Part shown: piece by piece, positions 8,320 through 15,981 of the stretch
Layout: the number at the start of each line of letters is the position of its first letter
Position numbering within the stretch: position 1 is the first letter of the stretch
Assembly: GCF_023684385.1 (NCBI RefSeq)
Contig: NZ_JAGSOJ010000003.1
Span: 124,001 to 188,000, forward strand
Length of the DNA stretch: 64,000 nucleotides
From: Oceanirhabdus seepicola
GTDB taxonomy: Bacteria; Bacillota; Clostridia; Clostridiales; Clostridiaceae
Reading direction: 5' to 3'
The notes under the pieces: model-generated
What the model was told of the DNA's origin: nothing
The model's database searches: none
The model's input: the letters and a program-made list of their open reading frames with translations, nothing else
Position numbers and translations under genes: made by a program

Positions 8320-9252
8320 ATGGCAGATATCATTGTCCCAACAGATAAATCAACAATTCAAGATGCTGTAAACTCAGCATCAGCTGGAGACACAATAATA
8401 TTGCTACCTGGAGAATATAAAGAACAAGTGATAATAACGCAGAAGGATATTACAATTAGAGGTCTCACTGTTATAGGTGTAAATATACGTGGTATTAACT
8501 CGAATGACATAGCATTCACTGTTTTAGCTGACAATATTAAGTTTTATGACTTAAATATTGAGAATTACTATGTTGGAGCTTATATAAATGGAGATTCAAT
8601 TAAAATGGAAGAAGTTCATTTTAGTGCTTGTGGCAGCTTTGGTATGGTTCTGTCAGGTAAAAATAATACAATAACCAACTGTTCATTTGATGAATGTAGA
8701 TTATTTGGAATGAATATTGGTGGTGATTATCATAAAATAACAAACAATGTGTTTAATAACAATATATTAGGTTGTGTAGCAAATAGCATAGAACCTCTTA
8801 CTAATACTATAATATGTAAGAATATAGCGACTAAGTCACCAGTTGGTATTAATTTAAGTCATAGTGGATCCAAGTACAATGAAATTATTCAGAATGTAAT
8901 AACAACTGATACAGGATTATTTGTAAATTCACCTTACACAAAAATTGATAAAAATTCATTCCAGAACTGTGAAGATGCAGGGATGATTATTAACTCTCAG
9001 AATAATGAAATCAACAATAATGTTATTTCAAATGGAAGAAATGGGATAATCGTCATTGATAGATGTAACAAATTTGAGAGACAAATTATTGGTAATATGA
9101 AAGAGGCTTGCGTAACTTTTGCTGATGGAGATAATTCTTTTACCTCAGGAGTATTATCTAATAGCACCAAAGGGATAAGAAGTATAGACAATAGCAATCA
9201 GTGCCAAAATAATGTATTTGTTAATGTTGAAAAAGATAGTATTTTAGTATAA
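8320..9252 (+). CDS. Right-handed parallel beta-helix (pectin-lyase-fold) protein
   Basis: 310 residues. The N-terminus (TIQDAVNSASAGDTIILLPG) is the usual start of NosD/pectin-lyase-like folds, followed by many ~22-residue rungs rich in N and I (NNTITNCSF, NNEINNNVISNGRNGIIV). No signal peptide, so it appears cytosolic or exported by another route. I start at ATG 8320 behind GAGGAAGGA rather than the in-frame ATG 8293. Carbohydrate binding or cleavage is possible but no catalytic residues can be named. Confidence 0.8.
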   Translation: MADIIVPTDKSTIQDAVNSASAGDTIILLPGEYKEQVIITQKDITIRGLTVIGVNIRGINSNDIAFTVLADNIKFYDLNIENYYVGAYINGDSIKMEEVHFSACGSFGMVLSGKNNTITNCSFDECRLFGMNIGGDYHKITNNVFNNNILGCVANSIEPLTNTIICKNIATKSPVGINLSHSGSKYNEIIQNVITTDTGLFVNSPYTKIDKNSFQNCEDAGMIINSQNNEINNNVISNGRNGIIVIDRCNKFERQIIGNMKEACVTFADGDNSFTSGVLSNSTKGIRSIDNSNQCQNNVFVNVEKDSILV

Positions 9253-9282
9253 AAGAGGTGTAAATTTACACCTCTTTTATTA
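9249..9282. terminator. Bidirectional terminator
   Basis: A perfect palindrome (AAAAGAGGTGTAA/TTACACCTCTTTT) lies between the convergent beta-helix and amidase genes and contains the amidase stop codon. Confidence 0.85.
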
Positions 9283-10549
9283 TATCCTGATAGTGTTTTA
9301 ATGTTTTATCAACAAAACTTTGTAATGAAGCGATATTTTGATTAATGGTAGATACATTAGAAGTCAAGGTAGCAATTCTTTCTGTAAAAAATTGCAAGTT
9401 ATCTTCTAGTGATGAAAGTCTAGAATTAATTTGTGAAATTTGAGAGGATAAATAAGAATATGAGGTTTCTAAGTCATCCACTTTTTTAGCTAGCCTTTCT
9501 AAATCAGTATGAACAAATATTTCAGTATTTTCAATCTCGGAACTATATTTTAATAATACTGAAGCATAGGTGTCAGATGTTGTCCACGTTTTACCAAGAT
9601 CTTCTACTGTAGTAATTATTCCTTTTAGATAAGAAAAATGTCTAGGATCAGGCGTTGATTCTTTTGGATAGCCATCTAAACCAAGATATAATCCCATATG
9701 ATCAATATGAGCCGTAATCCCTTCTTTCCAATTTTTAAACTTTTTATGAGCGGTAGGATCTATATTGCTTCCACCAGAAGTGGTTTTTAATCCACATGGA
9801 TTATAATATGAGGCATCTATTCCAGCTTGACTAGGTATTTTATATAGAAAGCCTGTTTCAAGGCACATTTGGGCAAATAATATTACGGGGTTGATTTCCT
9901 TAGAAATACAATCAGTCCAGTAAATATCAAGAAGTTCTTTGTAATTATCATTTAAAAAATTTTCTTTGGCCCAGGTGGCTATTTGATCTTTAGAAGCAGT
10001 TGGAGACGTTGATATTAAAGTACCTTTAATACCGGTTAAGCCTTTAAATATGGCGGTTGCCATCTTTTCACTATCAAAGAGGTTTGTATCCTTTACTGAG
10101 TCGCAGAAACATCCCTCAACCAATATTGCAGGTGCTATGGTATTGTTTAGAACATAGAGTGAGGTATTCTTTTTCATCCCTCTGTTGGTAAAGCCTAAAT
10201 TTACTATTTCATTTAGTACAGGTTGACCTATATTATTACCATTCTCGCTAACATAAAATATTTCGCTTCCATTTGCTTGACCATTATAGTAGTTGAAGTG
10301 TATGGATACAACAATATCCACGTTAGCAGCATTTGCTCGTTGGCATCTTATTCTTAAACTATCTGTGGTAGAATGAATGTTTTTAAAATCTTCTTGGGTT
10401 GGGGTACAATCAATAACAATTTGGCCAGCGGCTTTAAGTTTATTTATCAATTTAAAAGATACATCATTTATCATATCTTCTTCTTTTAAAATCCCGTTGG
10501 CGCCACGGTTGTATATCGTATTGTGTCCTCTTAGAATACCAATTTTCAT
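9266..10549 (-). CDS. N-acetylmuramoyl-L-alanine amidase with glucosaminidase domain
   Basis: Two-activity peptidoglycan hydrolase. 427 residues: Amidase_3 domain at ~1-170 (LRGHNTIYNRGANG with a zinc-type His, SIHFNYYNG, ILVEGCFCD with the catalytic Glu), then a glucosaminidase/lysozyme-like domain at ~190-340 (FAQMCLETGFLYK with the likely catalytic Glu, YNPCGLKT), then a C-terminal heptad coiled coil (~345-425). No signal peptide, as in phage or holin-released endolysins and some clostridial autolysins. Start at the ATG behind AAAGGAG. Convergent with the beta-helix gene. Confidence 0.88.
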   Translation of the reverse strand: MKIGILRGHNTIYNRGANGILKEEDMINDVSFKLINKLKAAGQIVIDCTPTQEDFKNIHSTTDSLRIRCQRANAANVDIVVSIHFNYYNGQANGSEIFYVSENGNNIGQPVLNEIVNLGFTNRGMKKNTSLYVLNNTIAPAILVEGCFCDSVKDTNLFDSEKMATAIFKGLTGIKGTLISTSPTASKDQIATWAKENFLNDNYKELLDIYWTDCISKEINPVILFAQMCLETGFLYKIPSQAGIDASYYNPCGLKTTSGGSNIDPTAHKKFKNWKEGITAHIDHMGLYLGLDGYPKESTPDPRHFSYLKGIITTVEDLGKTWTTSDTYASVLLKYSSEIENTEIFVHTDLERLAKKVDDLETSYSYLSSQISQINSRLSSLEDNLQFFTERIATLTSNVSTINQNIASLQSFVDKTLKHYQDIIKEV

Positions 10550-10764
10550 AAACACAACTCCTTTGTATTAATTAATAAGGTATCACTATAATATATGTAA
10601 GAGTATATTATAGTGATAAGAAATATGACTAGATTTTATGAAAATTGTAATAAATGAAAGGAACATATGATTAAAAATATATATAACAACATAATAAATG
10701 AGAATATGAATACATGTTCAAAACAAGCAATTGTTGGTATAATTTACATAGAGGTGATTGTTTT

Positions 10765-11472
10765 ATGGAAGGAAACAGTATATTAATAATTGAAGATGAT
10801 ATTAATATTAATAGCATGATCAAAGAAGTTCTTATTAAAGAAGGATATAATGTTGGACAGGCTTTTGATGGTCAGGAAGGAATACTTAAGTTTGAGGAGA
10901 AGAACTATGACTTAATTTTACTAGATGTGATGATGCCAATAATAGACGGGTTGGAAACAATGAGAAGAATTAGAATGAAGAGCAATGTTCCTATCATAAT
11001 TTTATCAGCAAAAGGTGAGGAAACGGATAAGGTAATTGGTCTTGGAATGGGGGCAGATGATTATCTTACTAAGCCTTTTTCTGTTCCAGAGATGGTAGCA
11101 AGAATAAAGTGTAATATTAGAAGATGTATCCATTATAGTGAAGGGAAAGAAATTGATGATAAATCAATTTATAAGTATGGCAGTGTTACCTTTGATATGA
11201 ATAACTATTGTGTTTATAAAGGTGAAGAAGAAGTAGCTTTAACTGCAAAAGAGATGAATATTTTGAAACTGTTCTTTAAAAATCCTAACAGAGTATTTAC
11301 AAAAGTACAGATCTATGACAGTGTTTGGGGGGAAGATTTTATTACAGACTATAACACTGTTACAGTACATATGAGAAGACTTAGAAGTAAGATAGAAAAT
11401 GATCCGAATAACCCTAAATTAATTGAAACTGTATGGGGAATTGGATATAAACTGGTAGGGATGAAAAAATGA
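10765..11472 (+). CDS. OmpR-family response regulator
   Basis: 235 residues. Receiver domain with acidic pocket Asp11/Asp12, phosphoacceptor Asp54 in LLDVMMP, and LTKPF near 104; C-terminal winged helix with YDSVWGEDF and TVTVHMRRLRSKIE. Start chosen at ATG 10765 behind GAGGTG. The stop overlaps the kinase start by 4 bp. The amidase gene diverges upstream and is a possible target, by inference only. Confidence 0.93.
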   Translation: MEGNSILIIEDDININSMIKEVLIKEGYNVGQAFDGQEGILKFEEKNYDLILLDVMMPIIDGLETMRRIRMKSNVPIIILSAKGEETDKVIGLGMGADDYLTKPFSVPEMVARIKCNIRRCIHYSEGKEIDDKSIYKYGSVTFDMNNYCVYKGEEEVALTAKEMNILKLFFKNPNRVFTKVQIYDSVWGEDFITDYNTVTVHMRRLRSKIENDPNNPKLIETVWGIGYKLVGMKK

Positions 11473-12371
11473 TATATATTTTGATAGCAATTATTATAGT
11501 TTTATGTTTATTACTTTATAATGAAAGAATACTTAATATTAAAATATCTAATAAGTTGAAGGAAGTATTAGAAGAAGGATCAATGGAGCGTTTCAAGTTT
11601 GAAAATGCATCAAAAGATAAAAAGAAATTATTGAACAATATCAATAATCTTATGGACAAACATCAGCAGATATTTATGGAAAACAAGAAATATATAGACC
11701 AACATAGAAGAATGATTTCAAACATATCACATGATATTAGAACCCCGTTAACTTCTTTGATTGGATATATTGAACTATCAAAAAGTGAGGATATAACTCC
11801 ATCAAAAAGAATGGATTATTTGAATATTGCTTATAGTAGGGGAATAGTTTTGAAAAATATGATAGAAGAGTTTTTTCATATATCTAAACTAGAAGCAGAC
11901 GATGTTGAAGTAAAAATGGAGAAGGTTAATCTCAGTGAAATTTTAAGAAATAATATAATAACATTTATAAATGAATTTGAGAAAAAAGATATTCAACCAG
12001 AAATTAGACTTGGCGATAAAGAAATATATGTAAAGGGAGATGTAGTTTGTTTAAATAGGATCATAACTAATTTAATTTCAAATAGTATTAAATATGGATA
12101 TGAAGGTAAAATAATTGGAGTAGATCTTTCAATTGATGGGAAAACAGTGAAGCTAGTAATTTGGGATAAAGGAAAAGGAATCCATGAGGATGAATTACCC
12201 TATATCTTTGAACGTTTATACACAGGTGAAAAATCTAGAAATAGAAATCTTCAAGGTAGTGGACTAGGACTAGCCATAACTAAAAATCTTGTTGAAAAAA
12301 TGGATGGAAGTATTTCAGTTGAAAGTAAACCCTTTGAAAGAACTAGTTTTAAGATTAACTTTAAACAATAA
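11469..12371 (+). CDS. Sensor histidine kinase
   Basis: 300 residues. A single N-terminal membrane segment (~2-17) with essentially no extracytoplasmic part, then a coiled linker, the HisKA box ISHDIRTPLTS with phosphoacceptor His88, N box NLISNSIKYG, G1 WDKGKGI and G2 GSGLGLAIT. It overlaps the response regulator by ATGA-type coupling. The lack of a sensor domain resembles intramembrane-sensing kinases, which often answer to a neighbouring membrane protein or cell-envelope stress. Confidence 0.92.
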   Translation: MIYILIAIIIVLCLLLYNERILNIKISNKLKEVLEEGSMERFKFENASKDKKKLLNNINNLMDKHQQIFMENKKYIDQHRRMISNISHDIRTPLTSLIGYIELSKSEDITPSKRMDYLNIAYSRGIVLKNMIEEFFHISKLEADDVEVKMEKVNLSEILRNNIITFINEFEKKDIQPEIRLGDKEIYVKGDVVCLNRIITNLISNSIKYGYEGKIIGVDLSIDGKTVKLVIWDKGKGIHEDELPYIFERLYTGEKSRNRNLQGSGLGLAITKNLVEKMDGSISVESKPFERTSFKINFKQ

Positions 12372-12400
12372 TTATAAGTATAACATCTAAAGATTTGTTG

Positions 12401-12442
12401 GGGGTAGGCATTGTGTGATATATGTCTAGCCCATAATTTTTT
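12401..12442 (+). terminator. Probable terminator of the two-component operon
   Basis: An imperfect stem (12402-12411 with 12422-12432) is followed by AATTTTTT. Confidence 0.6.
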
Positions 12443-12578
12443 GAAAATGTTGAATGGCAATGCCATAGAAACACTATTCATAAACTTAAGCTTAATTTTA
12501 AAACTGAAACACAAAAATTTAGTATATATACATGTATAAAGGGAATATAATTTAAAGAAACAATTTTTGAGGTGAAAA

Positions 12579-12626
12579 ATGAAAGACAAGAATGGAACCA
12601 ATAACTATAAGGGTGATATAAAATGA
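12579..12626 (+). CDS. 15-codon upstream ORF
   Basis: ATG with GAGGTG 5 nt upstream, encoding MKDKNGTNNYKGDIK. Its TGA overlaps the ATG of the next gene (ATGA), a typical translational-coupling arrangement. No repeated codon type, so amino-acid sensing is not indicated. Confidence 0.45.
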   Translation: MKDKNGTNNYKGDIK

Positions 12627-13072
12627 AAAAAATTTTAGCTTTAGGTAATATTTTATTATCAGATGATGGAGTAGCAATATACTTGGCAGATTATTTAGCT
12701 AAAGAATTTAATATTATGGGATATGAAGTAGTAAAATGTGAAACTGATACTAGTTATGCTATAAGTTGTATTGATGAAGAGAATGAATTGGTAATATTAG
12801 ATGCTTCTTTTACAGGTGGGGATTCAGGTAGAATACGTAGTATGAGTTTAGAAGAATATAGAGTTGACTATTACAGTAATAAAGATTATTGTCACAGTAA
12901 TACTTTGTTTGATTATATCTTTAAAAACAATAAGAAATATAAAGGTAATGTTATTTTGATTGAAGTATGTAATATGGAACTTAATGATGGATTGAGTGAG
13001 ATGATGGTGGAGAGTTTTGATAAGGTAGCTATACAAGTTCTAGATGAAGTTAAAAAGATAAAAGATATGTAA
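12623..13072 (+). CDS. Hydrogenase maturation protease family (peptidase M52)
   Basis: 149 residues. The N-terminal LALGNILLSDDGVAIYLADY carries the GN and DDG-type metal-binding segment of HyaD/HycI endopeptidases, and LVILDASFTGGDSG the second Asp. In the family these proteins clip the C-terminus of [NiFe]-hydrogenase large subunits. No hydrogenase gene is visible in this window. The third metal-binding position expected near the His of CHSNT (~94) is present. The start overlaps a 15-codon upstream ORF. Confidence 0.8.
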   Translation: MKKILALGNILLSDDGVAIYLADYLAKEFNIMGYEVVKCETDTSYAISCIDEENELVILDASFTGGDSGRIRSMSLEEYRVDYYSNKDYCHSNTLFDYIFKNNKKYKGNVILIEVCNMELNDGLSEMMVESFDKVAIQVLDEVKKIKDM

Positions 13073-13112
13073 TATATATCTAGAAAAAGTGCTTTGTAGA
13101 ATTATCTATATA

Positions 13113-13170
13113 AATAAAAGAAAGCTGTAAATATGAGAAATTATCCCCATATTTACAGCTTTCTTTTATT
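13113..13170. terminator. Bidirectional terminator
   Basis: A 23-bp perfect stem (13113-13135 with 13148-13170), A-rich on one arm and T-rich on the other, lies between convergent genes. Confidence 0.92.
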
Positions 13171-14020
13171 AATTATTAAAAACTACCATACCTACTAATC
13201 CAGGACCGCTATGTACCCCAGAAACAGGGCTAATGGATCCAAGAAGTTCCACAATACCTTGTTGCAGTTCTTCACTATATTTTTTAAGTTCTTCATATAC
13301 ATATTGAGATTCTTTTTTTGCATAACCATCCATAAGTATTATTCGAGTATTTTCTTTGAGTTTTGACTTTCCAACGTCAATAATTTTTTTCAAGGACTGT
13401 TTCTTTCCTCGTACTTTATCCACAGTAAAATACTTACCATCTTCTCCAACAGATATGATTGGTTTGATTTTAAGAAGTTCACCTATAGTACCAGAAACTT
13501 TCCCTATTCTGCCACCTCTTTTTAGATATTCTAGGGTATCCACAACGAAATATACTTCAAGTTTCTTTCTAAATTCTTCGATTTTTTCTTTTATAGTATC
13601 AAATGGAGTTTGAGTGGTTATAAGTTTCCCACTTTCTTCAACTAAAACAGCTTCGCCATGAGATATGGATTTTGAATCGAAGATAAAACTCTGAATATTT
13701 GGATAATCTTTTGAAACTAAACTAAGAGCATTATAAATTCCTGATAGACCACTTGATAGTAAGATTGCAATTACATGTGTATATCCTTGTTTTTGAAGGT
13801 CATCATAGACTTCATGCATCTTTTTTAATGGAGGTAATGAGGAGGTTGGAACTTCTTTATCAAGATTCTCATAAACTTCATTAGGTTTTATGTCAACTCC
13901 ATCAAGGTATTCTCTATCTTTATAAATTATTCTAAAAGGTAATACAGTAACGTTATACTTTTCGATAATATCTTCAGTTAAATCTGATGTGCTATCTGTA
14001 ATTAAAGCAATTTTTTCCAT
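13169..14020 (-). CDS. DegV family protein
   Basis: Fatty-acid-binding protein of the DegV (FakB) family, which in Firmicutes presents exogenous fatty acids to the kinase FakA. 283 residues, usual length. Motifs: ITDSTSDL at ~7, VPTSSLPP at ~56, LSSGLSGIYNAL at ~90, LEYLKRGGRIGK at ~165 and GVHSGPGLVG at ~268. GGAGGAA lies ahead of the ATG. Monocistronic; fakA is not in the window. Confidence 0.93.
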   Translation of the reverse strand: MEKIALITDSTSDLTEDIIEKYNVTVLPFRIIYKDREYLDGVDIKPNEVYENLDKEVPTSSLPPLKKMHEVYDDLQKQGYTHVIAILLSSGLSGIYNALSLVSKDYPNIQSFIFDSKSISHGEAVLVEESGKLITTQTPFDTIKEKIEEFRKKLEVYFVVDTLEYLKRGGRIGKVSGTIGELLKIKPIISVGEDGKYFTVDKVRGKKQSLKKIIDVGKSKLKENTRIILMDGYAKKESQYVYEELKKYSEELQQGIVELLGSISPVSGVHSGPGLVGMVVFNN

Positions 14021-14235
14021 AAAAATTCCTCCATATTAGGTTATTATATATTATACTTCTATATATAGAGTATAATACATTTTAGAAAAAATAACCAATG
14101 ATTAAGAAGAAAAATTATATTTAAATTAAAATTGGTAATTATTTAAGGGTAATTAGTGCCTCTTATAAATAATGAAGAAAGAGAGAATAATAAAAAAAGA
14201 AAATCAAGACTAAAGCAAATAAGTAAAAAAATAAA

Positions 14236-14264
14236 TTGGTCTCTTGAGGTAAGTTTGCTATAAT
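14236..14264 (+). promoter_or_regulatory. Promoter of the WG-repeat gene
   Basis: TTGGTC (14236-14241), 17 bp, TATAAT (14259-14264). The expected start point falls at the beginning of the AT-rich inverted-repeat element at 14271. Confidence 0.65.
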
Positions 14265-14270
14265 CTACTT

Positions 14271-14321
14271 ATGCGTATAAAAATAAATAAACTAGCATAC
14301 TGACTAGCTAGTTATTTGATT
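14271..14321 (+). repeat. Leader inverted-repeat element, copy 1
   Basis: Short member: ATGCGTATAAAAATAAATAA, then ACTAGCATACTGACTAG and GTTATTTGATT. The arms pair as a hairpin. It lies in the 5' untranslated region, 36 bp before the WG-repeat start codon. See the full-length copy at 21405. Confidence 0.7.
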
Positions 14322-14356
14322 ATGTTTTATATAAAAAAATACTATGGAGTGATAAT

Positions 14357-15265
14357 ATGAATAATAAAGCACTTTTTCCAGTGGTTATAGAAGAAAAATA
14401 TGGATACATTAATTGTAAAGGAGAAATTAAAATAGAACCTTGTTATGATAATGGGGATGAGTTTGTTGACGGATATGCAGTTGTAACTAATGAAGGCAAA
14501 AAGGGAATGATTGATTTAGAAGGAAAGATTGTTATAGACTTTAAATATGAAGATTTAGCATATTTAAGTGAAGGACTATGTAGAGCTAAAAAAAATTATA
14601 AAATAGGTTATATTAATATAGACGGAGAAGAGATTATTCCATTTCAATACAATGATGCGTACGATTTTAACGATGGATTAGCATTGGTGCAATACGGTGG
14701 AAAGCTTGGTTATATAAATTCCACTGGTGAAACAGTAATAGATTTTCAGTATGATTATGCTCAAAGTTTTAGTGAAGGTATAGCAGCAGTAGCAGTTGAA
14801 AATAGATATGGTTACATAAACACTAAAGGTGAAATAGAAATTCCTTGTAAGTTTATTCAAGCTGGAGGTTTTTCAGAAGGCTTAGCTGGTGTAGAAGTAA
14901 GGAATGGCTATGGCTATATAAATAAAGATGCAGAAATGGTGATTGAACCAGATTATGATTTTTGTGATGAATTTAGCAATGGATATGCAGTTGTTGAGAG
15001 AGATGGATTATTTGGAATGATTGATAAAGCGGGTAACCTGATTATCCCTATTGAATATGAGGATCTTGATAATATAAGTGAAGAACTGATTCCAGCGATG
15101 AAAAATAATAAGTGGGGGCATATTAATAAAAATAATGAGGTTGTTGTCCCATTTGCTTATGCAGAAGCCTATGGGTTTGAGTGTGGTATTGGAGCAATTG
15201 AAAGAAAAGGTAGATTAGGATATATTGACAAAGAAGATATATATATATGGAAACCTCAGAAATAA
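14357..15265 (+). CDS. WG-repeat protein
   Basis: 302 residues made almost wholly of about nine ~33-residue repeats of the form G-Y/M-I-(N/D)-x-x-G-x-x-x-I (YGYINCKGEIKIEP, KIGYINIDGEEIIP, RYGYINTKGEIEIP and so on), each followed by YxxxxxFxxGxAxV. This is the WG_beta_rep/KWG family, a beta-propeller-like or solenoid fold of unknown role. No signal peptide. Preceded by a promoter and a leader inverted-repeat element. Confidence 0.88.
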   Translation: MNNKALFPVVIEEKYGYINCKGEIKIEPCYDNGDEFVDGYAVVTNEGKKGMIDLEGKIVIDFKYEDLAYLSEGLCRAKKNYKIGYINIDGEEIIPFQYNDAYDFNDGLALVQYGGKLGYINSTGETVIDFQYDYAQSFSEGIAAVAVENRYGYINTKGEIEIPCKFIQAGGFSEGLAGVEVRNGYGYINKDAEMVIEPDYDFCDEFSNGYAVVERDGLFGMIDKAGNLIIPIEYEDLDNISEELIPAMKNNKWGHINKNNEVVVPFAYAEAYGFECGIGAIERKGRLGYIDKEDIYIWKPQK

Positions 15266-15328
15266 ATTGAAGAATATCTTTTAATTTGTAAAAAAATGTG
15301 ATATAATTTGTAAAAAGTGTAAATTAAG

Positions 15329-15424
15329 ATGAAGGGGGATAACCATGAGCGTAATACTATTGAACATTTAACTTGGGATAAAAAACATAATAATGGTATT
15401 TTAAACTCTATATTAAGAGGTTAA
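15329..15424 (+). CDS. Possible 31-residue small ORF (overlaps a second tiny ORF)
   Basis: The 31-codon frame reads MKGDNHERNTIEHLTWDKKH and 11 more residues. Inside it, out of frame, ATG 15345 opens MSVILLNI behind an AAGGGGG site; that start has the better ribosome site. A -10 TATAAT lies near 15302. Either a short leader or a gene remnant; I cannot decide. Confidence 0.25.
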   Translation: MKGDNHERNTIEHLTWDKKHNNGILNSILRG

Positions 15425-15648
15425 TTTGCTATGCCCAATTTACTAATTCAATATGTAACTATGGTTATTTCATATTCATATATATAATCTACAAATAAAA
15501 TTTTAGAGTTTGATAACAAAGTCATATGACATTGTTTTTACTTTATTTTCTATACTCGGACTTTCAGGCGTTGAAAAAGCCTGAGGTGAAGGAATAAGGT
15601 GAACGATCTTTAAATTGTGTTTTCGTAGAGTATAATGAAGTTTAAAAT
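15425..15648. other. Intergenic stretch with truncated repeat
   Basis: No gene seen. It holds the left end of a MITE-like repeat (15565-15609) and a TATAAT near 15631. Confidence 0.5.
15565..15609 (+). repeat. MITE-like repeat, truncated copy c
   Basis: The left ~45 bp of the element found at 6969 (CAGGCGTTGAAAAAGCC, then AGGTGAAGGAATAAGGTGAA); the remainder is missing. Confidence 0.75.
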
Positions 15649-15684
15649 AACCTTATGAGCAGCTGCTTATAAGGTTTTAATTTT
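15649..15684 (+). terminator. Intrinsic terminator
   Basis: AACCTTAT/ATAAGGTT with inner AGCA/TGCT pairing, then TTAATTTTTT. It ends whatever is transcribed from upstream. Confidence 0.75.
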
Positions 15685-15914
15685 TTATTCTTAAGGAAAT
15701 TGAAAAATCTTTTCAAGAAATTATCACGTGGAATCTTGTTTATATAAACATATGACAAGTTTATGTGAAATTTCATTAATTCAATTTCTTAAGGATAAAA
15801 AATGAAGGGGTTGTAGGGGAAGTATTTTCCCTACCGGTTTAAGGAAGGTGCTCAGCAACGATAGTTGCGTCGAAGGAAACCTAGGGTTTCCTAGCGAAGC
15901 GCGTGAAACGCGCC
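15685..15914 (+). repeat. Structured repeat, copy 1 (candidate ncRNA or non-autonomous element)
   Basis: 230 bp, aligned end to end with 32784-33011. The left half is bounded by an inverted repeat (TTCTTAAGGAAATTGAA against TTCAATTTCTTAAGGA). The right half, from AATGAAGGGG (15801), folds into successive hairpins: GTAGGG.../...CCCTAC, GCAAC-GATA-GTTGC, GGAAACC-TAG-GGTTTCC and GCGCGT-GAA-ACGCGC. Differences from copy 2 mostly keep the pairing. No ORF. It lies upstream of the ABC exporter operon. Confidence 0.75.
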
Positions 15915-15946
15915 ATTTATATAATGAATTACTAAATTTGGGGAAG

Positions 15947-15963
15947 ATATTTATTTGAATGTG
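15947..15963 (+). repeat. Leader inverted-repeat element, right-end remnant
   Basis: ATATTTATTTGAATGTG matches the right end of the element at 21405, again just upstream of a ribosome site (AAGGGGGATGAGG). Confidence 0.4.
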
Positions 15964-15981
15964 TTTTAAGGGGGATGAGGT

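Noticed and set aside
15685..15914. HEARO/IscB omega-RNA
   Set aside because: The ATGA before the conserved part recalls HEARO insertion sites, but both copies share the sequence upstream of it, so it is not an insertion boundary, and no IscB ORF is present.
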